A DNA stretch of 64,000 bases from Cafeteria roenbergensis (taxonomy: Eukaryota > Sar > Bigyra > Bicosoecida > Cafeteriaceae): the NCBI GenBank assembly GCA_008330645.1, contig VLTN01000008.1, positions 558,001 through 622,000 of the forward strand, in the 5' to 3' direction. The notes under the pieces were generated by a model. It saw only the letters and a program-made list of their open reading frames with translations. It did no database searches and was not told where the DNA came from. Each line of letters opens with the position of its first letter. Within the stretch, counting starts at the first letter, position 1. Of this stretch, positions 10,601 through 21,500 are shown in pieces. The position numbers and the translations under genes were made by a program.

Positions 10601-12269
10601 GCCCAGACCCTGCGGGGGAGGCGGAGTCTGTGTCGCGAGGCGCGGGGTCCGCGGAGGGGAAGGAGCCGGTCCGGACCAGAGCCTCCGCCAGCACGGCGGC
10701 GCAGGTGAGCTCGCGTGGGGCGTTGCCGCCGGCGGCGGCCTGGTGAAGGACGTCAGCGGGGTCGGCGCCCACGTCCAGGAGGGTGTCGACGCAGTCCGCC
10801 CTGGCCAGCGCACACGCGACGATGAGGGGGGTGCAGCCGGGCGGCAGCGCCACCTCCGCCGCCTCGGCTTCGGAGAGCCTCGCGCCGAGCGGCGCGCCCA
10901 GCCGAACCAGAGCCCTGATAAGGTGGGAGTGGTTGCGGGCGACGGCGAGGTGCAGGGTCCATCGAACCCCCTCGAGCTGCGGCCCCGCCCGCGCTGCATC
11001 GCGGCCGCCGCCCGCCGCGTCGGCTCTGGCGCGCGTGAGGGAGCCTCGCGCTCCGCCGACCCCCGGGGAGCCCTGCCCCGCGATTGCCACGCCTGCCGCG
11101 GCAGCCGCGGCGTCGAGCCTCCTCCTCGCAGCCTCGGCGGGGCCGCTCCGTGCCCAGCCCCTGCGCTTGCGGCTGCCGGAGGACAGGCGTCGCCGCACCC
11201 TGCCGAAGGCGCCCAGGCCGCCCCCATCGCTGTCCCCACCGCCACCGCCACCGCCGTCGTTGCCATCGTCACCACCATAGTCATCGCCATCGCCATAGTC
11301 ATCGTCGTCGTCGTCGTCGTCGTCGTCAGAGTCGGATCTGAGCCCGCCAAACCCGCCGCCGCCGTCGGAGCCGTCATCCTCTCCGCCAGCGCGGAAGGCG
11401 CCGCCGCCACCCGCTCCTCCAGCGCCAAACCCCCCGTCGCCACCGCCAGCCGCGGCTGCAACCCCGTCGCCGCCAGCCCACGCCTTGGCACCCAGGTCCG
11501 GCCCTCCGCCCGCCGCGCCCGGCTCGTCTGCGCCGCCGAACCCAGTCGGCACGGGCAGGCCCGCGTGAGAGCGATCGGCGGCGGGCAGGCGAGGAGAGGT
11601 GATTGGCGGGGGCAGCACTGCCAGCACGCACGCCTCCGACCCGCTGCCGACCGCCGCCACGAGGAGGGAGCGCCTTTGCGCGGCGCTGGCAGCACTCTGC
11701 GCCGGAAACGAGGGCTCCGCAAAGAAGGCCGCCAGGGGGTCCCCGCCGCTGCCCAAGGATGCCACCGCCGCGGAGGCAGCCGTCGCTGCCTCGGCAGCTC
11801 CTGGGCTGCCCTCCGCAAGCGCCTGCAGGGCGAGCGCGCCACGCACGCCGCCGCCGTTGCCCGCCGCCGCAGCTTCAGCGGCCAGTGCAGCTGCCTCGCT
11901 CGCAGAGAGGCGATGGCCAGCGATGCCAGCCATCGTTGCAGCAATCACAGGAGGAGCGGCGTGGCCGCGGGCGCAAAAGGCGCGGCGCAGCAGCGACTTG
12001 CCATGTGCGTCCGGCACCGACAGCGCGCGAGGGTCAGCCGCCACCAGCGCGTGCACCACTCGCAAAAGCGACACCTGGAGAGGACCAGGAACTCTGGCGC
12101 CTTGCTCGATGGCTGCCATCGTCACCGACAGCGCGTCCGAGCCGCTGGCGTCGCGCCAGCGCCCAAACTGCGCCGACAGAGCACCGGCCGGCAAGGCCGC
12201 CAGGGCAGCGTCGACCCCGGGGCCGTGGCCGGCTGCCACCTGGGCCATAACGGCCGAGAGATCGGCCAT
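7680..12269 (-). CDS. Ankyrin-repeat protein, about 1,529 residues
   Basis: One uninterrupted frame runs from ATG 12269-12267 (MADLSAVMAQVAAG) to TGA 7682-7680. The frame is open further upstream, but that part is Arg/Pro-rich and lacks repeat features, so I take this start. Ankyrin repeats are recognisable by TPL/ALHxAA..G and LLxxGA patterns in clusters: near residues 430-520 (TLHLAVARNHSHLIRAL, TPLIVACALARADCVDTLL), near 620-690 (NALHCAAVLGDDGLVRAL), single repeats near 757 and 872 (TALEAAARAGSVTTVTLL), and five or six consecutive repeats at about 1140-1340 (PLVRAVQGGSAATVRKLL, NLVHAAVRGGNAACLALVL, TPLFRAAESSNSECMLMLL). Linkers include an acidic Asp/Gly run (about 11335-11255), a Gln run (9887-9868) and a Ser/Asp-rich C-terminus that could be phosphorylated. 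No catalytic domain, membrane segment or signal peptide is evident. It is probably a soluble scaffold with unknown partners. Confidence 0.87.
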   Translation of the reverse strand: MADLSAVMAQVAAGHGPGVDAALAALPAGALSAQFGRWRDASGSDALSVTMAAIEQGARVPGPLQVSLLRVVHALVAADPRALSVPDAHGKSLLRRAFCARGHAAPPVIAATMAGIAGHRLSASEAAALAAEAAAAGNGGGVRGALALQALAEGSPGAAEAATAASAAVASLGSGGDPLAAFFAEPSFPAQSAASAAQRRSLLVAAVGSGSEACVLAVLPPPITSPRLPAADRSHAGLPVPTGFGGADEPGAAGGGPDLGAKAWAGGDGVAAAAGGGDGGFGAGGAGGGGAFRAGGEDDGSDGGGGFGGLRSDSDDDDDDDDDDYGDGDDYGGDDGNDGGGGGGGDSDGGGLGAFGRVRRRLSSGSRKRRGWARSGPAEAARRRLDAAAAAAGVAIAGQGSPGVGGARGSLTRARADAAGGGRDAARAGPQLEGVRWTLHLAVARNHSHLIRALVRLGAPLGARLSEAEAAEVALPPGCTPLIVACALARADCVDTLLDVGADPADVLHQAAAGGNAPRELTCAAVLAEALVRTGSFPSADPAPRDTDSASPAGSGPAASAAAAAAPAAAAPAAGTALPLSLRTLSEQTAVRAAAEGIGDAVLLRLVSARCSSVLQVSASRARWNALHCAAVLGDDGLVRALAQRAPGTLRRLLLATDAEGATPLAVATDRTMSSLAATALAAAPGQPPRTPEGGASRRQSGASATLRRQSGVSATMRRPGGASLAHVVRALLDAARRAGCLADCTTSTKGPFGLTPIGSAARRGDAKCIEALWAASPLAAPFGGGTDPGLGAEKQQQQQQERGPPPTTPLLVCAASCTDLARAAEVVGGLLASLLKAAGASDVATAGVTAEGASAIASRVAAVVDQRSPMSKGGTTALEAAARAGSVTTVTLLRQAGAKPPPHFPAWRQCDDPAATRLEPLGVAGDWDADGQTGRLRVPGGGIESPASLLLAAVVGLPTDRRRAVLKALCDPSPPPAVAVLPPSRPLSLFRAMFDPARARLAPSDLSKSDKHPCLAPGVWASAWVDRCAEKDSAEAVSDVLALLAADVAAVPADVWKRAVALAVTRHQSVVQSHAAGPFSPFAGGSSATSASSAAQLAAADAPAGVGAAAPARPPSPSPATFPDVPLPSAAMCASAIVANSGALAICARKGGTDFARSLLALGANPEGRPGGPRPICEAAGLGVRGEALVGLLLESGASAFPTEETMHSSPLVRAVQGGSAATVRKLLERGAMASVDTQDGRTTTFLALERGDHAVLQALLAAPDGASASNILFVWSDRGENLVHAAVRGGNAACLALVLGLGAEPDHFDSKGATPLFRAAESSNSECMLMLLRAGASPELVVSSALRLRGLPESAEAGHRQVAESTSILLDRAMRLLQREASGKRARLATDESSSSGAAGSSGGAAAAGAAVGRQDSVGGSMDLEDLAAALASVVQSASGMDGPKPRPSARSRALAQPAPPHGPGHGAAAERPASSQGLGAVDSPAVAAMMQALVGSTGALAAPAAGRKRHLSDSDASSGGGESDSD
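9868..9887. repeat. CAG/CTG trinucleotide run (poly-Gln) in the ankyrin gene
   Basis: Six CAG codons in a row on the minus strand encode a short Gln run between two ankyrin clusters. It is likely length-variable between strains. Confidence 0.85.
11255..11335. repeat. Asp/Gly-coding trinucleotide-rich tract in the ankyrin gene
   Basis: A run of GAC/GAT codons (ten or so Asp in a row), followed by GGC/GAC-rich sequence, encodes a strongly acidic flexible linker at about residues 311-338. Confidence 0.85.
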
Positions 12270-12571
12270 CGGCCGCCGGCAAGTCCGGGGGCGGCGGGAG
12301 GCGGGAGAGGCGAGGCAAGGGCGCCTCACAGGCAGGTGCACGGCAGCCGCCGCGCCACAAAACCTTTGCCCGAGCACTAATATCGCCGGCGGCAGAGCCA
12401 GTCGCCTTGACGAAAACAAAAAAAACCTGTGGTTCGACAGGGCCTGCTGGGGCGGAGGGTTCTGTCTCGGGGCGACAGCCGCACGCTGGGCGCGCCTCGA
12501 GCCCGACCGCGAGCGGCGCTGCCCGCGAGTCCGCAAGAGGCGCCCAGGAGCCCCTCAAAGGCATCGCTGCG
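12270..12571. promoter_or_regulatory. Divergent (bidirectional) promoter region
   Basis: Only 302 bp separate the start codons of the ankyrin gene (minus, 12269) and the giant gene (plus, 12572), so both promoters and leaders must lie here. The stretch 12354-12428 is clearly AT-richer than anything nearby. It contains ACTAATAT (about 12376-12383) and an A-rich block (12410-12426) that could be promoter or leader elements of the plus-strand gene. No experimentally known motif of this organism is available to me. Confidence 0.5.
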
Positions 12572-15500
12572 ATGGCCGGCCGCCCGGGCCTGGCGCCGCT
12601 GCGCCTGGCCAAGTCTCCAGCCCCGGAGCAATCCGCTCCCCAGTCCCAGCCGCAGCCTGCGCAGCGGCGGCCAGTGCCGCGAAGCGGGGCTTCCCAGCGA
12701 CCCAAAGCGGGAGGGGGAGGCATGCTGTCCAGAGAAGACGCGATGCGTCTCTTGGCGGCCGCGGGTGCGGCCTCGGCCAGCAACCTCGACACTGTGGCCA
12801 AAGTCCTCGACGCTGACGCCAGGGCGTACGCCGCGGCCATCCTGGAGAGCGTCGTCGCAAAAGCAGGCGCGCGGTCCGTCTCCCGCGACTCATACGACCG
12901 GTTCAGCTGGGTGTCGGCAGCCAAGGCCGCGAGGGCGGCGGGAAGACCTGACGTGCCCGGCTTCAATTCCGCGCTGTGGGCGGCGCTCCGCAAGGGGGAC
13001 TCGGAAGCGTGCGAGGCCGGCCCGGCGCCGCTGGCCCTCGAATCAGGAGACGACCCCTCATCGCCCCCTGAGGCGCGCACTGGGGAGAAGGGCCCGGCAA
13101 GCGTTCTCGAGGTGCGCGGAACAGCTGCAGATGTCGCCGCCGTCCTGGCCAAGCGCGGCGGCGCCGCGCTCGCATCGTTCACATCTGCCACGCCCGCGGA
13201 GGCCAGCCTGCCATGGCAAGGCCCCCTGCGCTGGGCGGGTTCGGGGCCCGGGCCGGCGGCGGCAACAGAACGCGCGCCTGCTCGGCGTTGCCCGCCGGTG
13301 TTGCGGGACCCGTCGGCCCTCTGCGCCTGGGCTCGCGTCCCTGAGTTTGGGCCCGTGCTCGTGGCCATGTGCCGCCGTGCGCCGTCCACCACCGTTGCGA
13401 CCGCGGCAGCGATCATCGCGGACGCTGCTGGGGCCGCGCTGCCGCTGCACCTGCCCTCGCTCCGCCCGCCCAGGCCAGCGGCCCTCGCCGCCGTGGACCC
13501 AGTCGTCGCGGCTCGGGCAGGGAGCGCGTCGCTTCCAGCGCGCGCTCCTGCTGGAGTTGCGGCCGCTCAGCCCCCCCGGTCTCCGCCCCAGAGGCGCGGG
13601 TGGCCCTCCCCGGCAGACTTCCCGCCCCCGCCCTCCGGCATCGCCGCTGCCTCGCGCCAGCGGGACGGCGTGCCGTCGCCGCGCCACGCACCCGCGTCGG
13701 CAGGCCGCCCGGCAGGCGCGGGCAGCAGCCTCGGATCCCAGCCGCGGTCGCACCTCCGCCCCTCCCAGCACAAGCCCGAGCAGCCGGGCGCCGAGCGCGT
13801 GCGCGCGCTGGAGCGGGAGGAGCCCGGCCACGGGCCCGGCCTCGCCATCACCGGGACCACCGGAGGGCGCTCTCCGTCCTGGATGGCCGCCAAGCCCATC
13901 TACCGCCTGGCCGCGACCCTGCAGTCCGCCTGCCTCCTGCTCGCCGCCGACGAGGGCGGTGCGTCGCCGCCCTCGCTCGGGCCGATAGAGCCGGCCCCGG
14001 CAGGGTGGCACCCATGGTACGACACCACGCTCGGGCAGCTCTTCCCAGCCGCCGTGGCCGCAGCGCGGGCTGCCTCAGCGACCGTGTCGCGCTCCCCGTC
14101 CGGGGCCGCTGCCGGCTCGGCGGGCTTTGCGAGCCCGCCCCCACCGCAAGCCGCGCACCCCCAAGGCGCCGCCCCCCCTCCCAGGCTCTTCCCGGAGCAC
14201 CCCGTTCCGCCCCCCCCTCTGCCCACGGCCTTCTCGTCTGCCGCATGGCTGTCCAAAGCCGGGTTCATGCCCATGCTCGTGGCGACGCTTTGGCGCCAGC
14301 ACCAGGTGCAAGCGGCGTCCGTGGGCCTGACCAGCGACGCCCTCGCCGTGCTCGTGACGCTCGCCACCTCGTCCTTGGACCGCGTGCTGGCGGGCTGGGC
14401 AAGCGTTGCCGCCTCGCCCGCGTGGTCGGAGCCGTTGCTGGCCCTTGCCGACGACGACAGCTCGTCCGAGAGCGGGGACGGGGGGAGCGGCCGCAGCGGC
14501 AGCGACGACGAGTCCCCAAGCCGCAAAGGCAAGCGCCCAAGCGGCGGCAGGGTCCGCCGGCACCACTCCGGGACTGGCAGCGGGTCCGGCCGGACACCCC
14601 TCGGCGCAGGCCACGCAAGCACCGGCGCAAGCGCGGCGGACGGCCGCGAGGACGCGGACGAGGCCGCGGCAGACGGCGTCGAGTGCAGGAGCTGCGCCCG
14701 CTCGCGCGACGGGGCGGCCCCCTGCCGCTCCCACGGGGACGACCGCTCGCCAACGCTACCGGCCTCCGCCCAGGACTCTGCTGCTGCCCCGCCGCAGGCA
14801 GCTGCTGCCCCGCCGCAGGCGCCCTCCCGAGCAGGGGCGCCCACCCAGTCGGCAGGCGGCGCTGCCCGCAGGCTTCGGCCTCGGGCGCATCGCCTGTCCA
14901 TCGCGACCAAGTCCGTCGAGTCCGAGGCCGATCTGCACCCGCCCGGGCCCCACCACCGCCACCACCGCAGCGACCACCACCACCAACAGCACCATCACCA
15001 CCGTGGGAGCCACCACCGTGGGAGCCACCACCGTGGGAGCCATACCCACGGTCAGGGGCTGCCGCACCGCAAACGGTTGCACCCGCATGGGCTGCCAAGG
15101 ACGTCCGGCAGCGGCGGCGGCGGCGGCGCGCAGGCGCGCAGCTCCAGCAGCAGCGGTGCCCGCCTGCCAGACGTCCCTGTGCGCAAGTGGGGGGCTGCCC
15201 CGGCCACGAGCGCGCCAACCGGCGCGCTCAACCCCACGGCCATGGCCCTACTGGCCGTGTCGCGGGGGCTGCCCGCCCACGTGGCCGCGGACGTTCTGGC
15301 AGCCTCTGCTCGCCGCCGGCTGCACCGTGCGCGCGTGCGGGCCATGGAGAGCCGCCTCAAGGCCAGCGCCAGCTCGGGCGCTTCCGACGCGGGCTCGGAG
15401 CGGTCGAGCCGGCGAGGCGTCTCCGTGAACATGGCCGCCGATCCTTCGGCCGGGCTGCTGTTGGACCGGTTCCGTCCGCTCGCGCAGTCGTTCGGAGAGT

Positions 15501-18500
15501 CGCTCGGCCTCCTCCACGCGCTTCCGCCGAGCTCCCGCGCCCCTGCCGAGCTGCACCGACGCCTCTGGGTCCGCTATCGCAACCACGGGGGCCGAACGGG
15601 CGGGGCCGCCGGCGCTGCTGGCAAGCAGGCCGACCGCGGGGGCGCTGCCGCCGCGCCTGCCGCCAAGGTCAGGGCCTCCGGGGCTGGCGCTTTACCAAGA
15701 GCGGCAAAAAGCCGCCTGGGCCCGGGGGCTTCGGGCGTGCCCCGCGTCTCGCCGACAGGGTCCGCAGCGGCTTCCATGGGCTCCCGGAGCAACTTTGGAC
15801 GCGACCAGGCCGACAGCCACAGCACAGCAACGGCGGCCGCGTCGGCCGCATCGGCTTCAGTTCCGGTCCCCGAAGACCCGACGGAGCTCAGGCTCGTGCC
15901 GGACCCTCCCCACGCAGCCGCGCTCGGCCTCAGCCGAGCAATGGACGGTGTGGGCACAGGCGCTGCGGACGGGAAGGGTGCCGGTGGCGGCGAAGCGGCG
16001 CACCCGTGGAAGCGGCTGCCTCGCTCGGTCGTGCTTCACAGCCCGCGCACCGCGCGGTCAATCGTCCGCGCATCCAAGGCCGCCCAGCACGCGGCCCGCC
16101 GCCGCGCGGATGCGTCCGCGCATGCCGCCGCAGAGGCCAAGGCGGCCGCTTCGCGAGGCTCCAGTCCAGACCGCATCACCGCAGTGCGCCGCCTGTCCGC
16201 GAAGGGCCTTCGCCATGCGTCTCCGAGGACTGGCGTCCGCGACGCCACCCGGTCTAGCCCGGCAAGCGCAGCGGCCGACTCGCCGAAGCCGTCTGCCGGC
16301 TCCACGTCCGACATGAGCGCCCTTGACCTGCCAGAGCCGGCTGAAGGCGACCTCGACGATCGCCCGCAGTGCTCGTCGCGAGGAGCCGGCCCGGGCCACC
16401 GGTCGGCCGACAGCCAGCCCGACGTCACAGAGCTTGTTGGCCGCTCGTCTTCCCGCAGGGGCGGCCGCCAGCGGGGGCAGGCCGCGCCCGACGATGGCGC
16501 GCCGCCGCTGCAGGCGTCGGCGCACTCCGGCTTGCGCTCCGACCTTGGCGGCGGGCAGCCCCTGACGGCGGTTGCAGCGGCAGCTGCAGCAGCAACTGCG
16601 GTCGCGGTCGCGGCCCCGATGCCACCGTCAGCCAGGGCCCACCCAGGATCAGCGTCGACCGCGGCGGCCTCTTCGGGCCAGGCGGCGGCCTCGCGCCGCT
16701 CAGCGCTCGGGTCAATCCTCAAAGCACGGGTGCTGCAGGCCACGAGCGACTCGGAGGTGATTGCTGGGGTGCTCACGGCTCAAGGGCACGCGTGGGCTGG
16801 CAAGGGCCCGCCCCGCAAGGGCGGCGAGTACGCCATGGCGCGAAGGCTGTCGCACGACACGCTGGCCTCGCAGAACTCGGACAAGGGGCCAGCGAGCAGC
16901 GCAGACGGCCCGGCAGCCGGCGGAAGCGATCCCCACCGAGCCGACGGCGCCTCTCGCCCGGACAGGCTTCGGGTGGACGGGACCGGCAGCAGCAACGGCC
17001 TCGACATGCCGGGCGCGGTGCTCAGGGGCCAGTCGGACGGCTCTGCTGGGCTGTTCATGCCCAGCTCGTCAGCGGGGGCCGTCGAGGCGTCGTCCGACGG
17101 CCAGGGCGCCGACGCCCACCCGCGCCACTCGATTCGCTTTGCGGAGCTGCACCCCATTGCCGGCGCGATCGCCGAGGAGCTTGCCTCTGCGCTGACTGCC
17201 GTGATGGGCAACGTGCTGCAGGCCGCCCGAGTGATTGCCAGGGAGGACGGAAGCGACATCCTGTCCGCACACCACATCGCCACGGCCGTGGAGCAGAAGC
17301 CCACGCTCCAGAAGCTCTTCGGGACTGGCTGGCGCATGAGTCTGTCTGCCAGGGTCGGGCCCATCGTAGCTGCAGTGCGCGTGGCTGCCTTGCCCACCCT
17401 CCGTCTTGCGCGAGGCGGAGTCGTCCGCAAAGGCGTCGTTCGCCAGGGGACTCTGCTGCGGCTCTACCGCGACATGTACGCGGTACGGGAGAGGCTGGAG
17501 GCAGGTCCGCCCGCCGCTGAGGGGGCCGCGCTTCGCCAGGTGCTGGCAGCGCTCCTGAAAGTGGCGGCCACAGCTGAGCGCCACGCCTTGGGCGAGACAG
17601 TTGAGGAGTACGCTGTGGGGTGGGGGCGCTGGGTTGGGCCTTCGTGGGGCGACGGCTCCTATGCAGGGGCGCTGACGGCAGTTCCGCAAGCCGGTGGTGC
17701 CGGCGGCGCCGCCCCCGCCGCGGCTCCGGGAGGCGGCATTTGGGCGCAGACGCGCGCGCAGGTGCCAGCTCCGCCCATGCTTTCCCAGTCGAGGGTGTTT
17801 GGCCCAGCTCCGGCGCCGGCAAGGGACGTCTTTGCTGACGCCTTCGCAGCGGCGGGAAGCTCCGAGGACCGCAGCCCCGCGAGCAGCAGCCGGCGCGGCC
17901 GGGCGCCGCCGAGCTCGGGGAGCATGTCGGGTGCCGCCCACAGCAACCCCAAGCCCAAGGACCATGTTCTGGTGGGCGGGGAGGACACTGCATGGCAGTA
18001 CGGAGCGTGGCGCCTCGCTCGCCGGGCCTGCGTCATTCGTGACTCGTTCTTCGCGCCCGACGTTGCGCCGGCTTTGGCGGAGGCGCTCTTCGTGCAGACG
18101 GAGGCCGCGCTTGCGTCCGCAGCATCCATGATGGAACTGGAAGTGGCGGCTGCTGCCTCGTCTGCAATGGTGTTGGCTGCGTCGAGGCAGCGCCTGGCCG
18201 TTACGGCTGCTGCGGAGCAGCTCGCGGAAGCGGACTGCAAGGCCGCAACAACTGCCGCAACGGCAGCCGCAGCCGCCACTGGTGCCCCCGATGACGCCGC
18301 GGCCAAAGCTGGCGCGGCGGCTGCCCCAGCAAGGGGCGACCCCGCGGCCCCACAGGCGCCGCCGCGGTCGCACCGCCGGGCCGGGTCTGGCCCGTCATCG
18401 GGCATCGCCTCCGTCGCAGCCCTCTCCGCCAAGGCCGGCGCTCCGGTTGGGTCCGCCGACGGCCGGGACAGCGTGGCCGCCCGCAGCCCGCGCGCGGCCA

Positions 18501-21500
18501 CCGCTCGGCTCTCGGACATTGGCCGCAGTCCCGTCGTGGGTGCGTCGAAGCTGGGCGCTTCGCAATCCGACGGCGCCAGCAGCTTGTCGGGCGGGCCAAC
18601 GCCTCCCAGCCAGCCGGTGGCTGATCCGGCAAGCTCCGCAGTCGCTGCGCCCGAGCCTGCGCTGCCGTTTCCGGAGCCGGCTGCCGGCGCAGCCGCCCCT
18701 AGCCCCGCAGTCGGCGCCTCCGTCGCAGGCGGAGCCGACGCGCCTTCTGCTGAAACCCCGGAAGCCTCGACCATCCGGGGCGCCACCAGGCCGCCAGCGG
18801 GCTCCATCACGGAGGAGAGCGACGTGGGGATCGGCCGAAGGGCCCGGCGGCCGTCGGTGCAGCTTGCCAAGGCGGGCACCCCGGAGCGCGTCGTCAACAG
18901 CCCCATGCTGTCGGCCCGAGCTTCGAGGGAGCCTGCCGGCTCCACGCCAGGGCAGCTTGCCGCGCGGCAAGGCGACGGCAGTGAGGGTGCACGCCCGGTA
19001 ACGGCGTTCCCCAGCCCGCTGTCTCACTCCTTGTCCGCGCCCGGAGGCGGCGCGTCTGAGGGGCACGACGGCCAAACCCAAAGAGGCAGCCGCAACACCG
19101 AGGCTTCCGCCGGCACCCCCGGCTCGGCCGGCACGCCCGGCGTCCCGGCCTCTGGCCAGGGCAGCGGGGTGTCCGCGCCCTGCGCCCGCTCGAGCTCGGA
19201 GGGTGGCGCGCATTCCCAGCCGGCCGACGCCGAGGGCCAGCACGCCAGCAGCGCTGTCCCGGACGTCGTCGACCCCCAGACGCTAGTGGCGAGCACGGGC
19301 GTGGCCCCCTCCCCCGCCCTTCGAGCGGCGCTCGGGGGCACGGCGCTGCCGCCTCACCAGCAGGCGCGGGTGACAAGCCAGCCTGCTCGCGTTGGCGGGC
19401 GGCCAGGGCTGCAAGCGCATCACGCTCGCAGCTCCTCCCGCGGCCTGGCTGCGACACTGCAGCCCGGGCTGGGCCCAAGCCCGCCCGACCTGGCGATGAC
19501 TGCCTGCGGGCTGTCCTTCGCCTCCCTCTTCGCCGGCGGCCGAGTCGCAAGCATCGCCTCGCCTGCCCGGCACAGCCGGCGCAAGCGCTGGCGCGTTGGC
19601 CCGCTGGGTGCGGCCCTCGCAGTGTCTGCAGTGCCGATGCCGGGCACCGTCGGCGGGGTCGTCGTCGCCACGGGGGCCGGAGAGTGGTGGAGGGAGCGGG
19701 GCCGCGCACTGTGGTGGGCCGAGTCGGAAGCCTCTCCGGCTGCCGGAAGGGCCGTCGCTGCCCTTGAAGCCGCTCGAGTCGCGCTGCGAAACGGGCGAGG
19801 CATGGCCGTGTTCTCTGGCGAAGTCCATGCTAGCCCCGCGCGGAGCGCAAAGGCCGCTGCAGCGCCGGGGCTCCCGCAGTTCGTGGCGATGACGCAGTAC
19901 TCGCAGGGCGCAATCCAAGTCCGAAGCAGCGCGCCCCGCGACGCCCGCGTTGCGGCAGGCCTCTTGCCAGGAAGCAGCCACGAACACCTCTCGGGCGCTG
20001 TCGAGCCCTGGACCATCCCGCGTGCGGCGTCGGGCCCTGTGGACGCTGGCTCGCACGGCTCGTCGCCTGGAGCCAGCAGCCGCCGCATGGGCGAGAGCAG
20101 CCCGCCGCCGCATCCGTCGGGGTCGCCACCGCTGCCCCCTTCGCGCTCGCCGCAAGGGGGCAGCCACCACCCGGGTCACGGTGGCACCCCGCGGCTGGCC
20201 AGGGCCCACAGCGTCACGGAGGCGGGCGTCTGGGAGGCGGACACGTCGACGGGGTCACACCACTCGTCGCGGTCGCGGCCGCCGCTGCCCCAGCACCGCT
20301 CCTCTTCGGTCAACTCCTTCGTCGTGCCGGGGGTGCAGCCCTACGAAGGCTTCGCAGGGCAGCCGCGGGTCGAGCGTCTGCGCAGCCCGCCCAGCGCCGC
20401 CCCAGACTCGGGCATCGCGCGCCGGGGCTCCTTCGTGTACGACGAGCAACCCAGCGCAATCGTGCGCGGCGGCGCAAGTTCCAACCTGTTCTTCGCAGCC
20501 AAGGGCGCGACCGATGGCGGGAATTGGGGCTCCTTTGGCCGCGAGAGGTCCGGGTCGCAGGTGGCGGGCGTGTTCGGCGAGGACGTGCTGAGCGAGGCGG
20601 CGCTCGAGATGATGCCCGATCTCGGCATGGGCGACGGCTCGCCAAGGACGCCGTCGGTGCTGGCCGCAGGCGGCTCCAGCCCGGACCACCCCTCAGCGGG
20701 GTGGGGAGGCGGAGCAAGCCTGCCGAGCACGACTGCCGGCGCCAGCGCTGGCAGCAGCGGCCATCTGCCGCAGCATGCCGGCGGAGCTGCGGTGCGCACG
20801 CTGACGCCGCGCCGTCGCGCTGCATCGCACGCGGTCGCGTCTCAGGATGCCATGGCCCTTAGGGGCTCCTCAGGCTCGTCGAGGTTCGACGCCGTCGGCC
20901 TCCCCGGGATTCAAGGCCCTGCCGCCCCGCCCGCCACGGCGTTGGCTTCGCCCGCGTCCATGGACCGGCGCACGCGGGCCATGTCTTCGTCCGTGGACGA
21001 CGGCCCAAGCTTGGCTCTTGCGGCCGACGGAGCGAACCTGCGCACGGGAAACCTGCGCCACCTCGGGCTTAGTGCTTCTCCCGGATGGCGCGCGGGCGCC
21101 GGCGGACATGTCAGCCCCTCGGGCGCTGCAGGCGGCTTCCGCGGCCGCACCGCATCGCAGTCGTCGCCGCTCGGGCTGGAGGTGCGCTACGCAGGGTTCG
21201 GCGCCGTGTCCGAGCGCTCAGCTTCGGGGCCAGGTCACAGGCGGACGGCAACGTCCGGCAATGCGGCGGGCGACGCGTCAGGCAGGCCGGCGCCTCCTTA
21301 CGGGCACCCCGGCCACCGCGCCCAGTTCCTCCGTGCCATTGCCGGCAGCTCCGCGCATGCCCACCTTCGGGCCGGCGGAGGAGGCGGCGGGGGCAACGCA
21401 GACCTGACCTTGTCTCGCCACTCGGCGCACGCGGCCCCGCAGAGCGTGGCTGGCAGCTCGGGCGGGAGCAGCCGGGGCAGGCGGCGGCACCACCGCGCAC

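Noticed and set aside
12270-12536. Upstream extension of the ankyrin protein to 12536
   Set aside because: It is Arg/Pro-rich without repeat character and would overlap the divergent promoter. The ATG at 12269 begins a sensible helical sequence.
12407-12571. Upstream TTG start adding 55 residues to the giant plus-strand protein
   Set aside because: TTG is not a normal start for a nuclear gene. The first ATG is at 12572, and the stretch before it looks like leader and promoter sequence.
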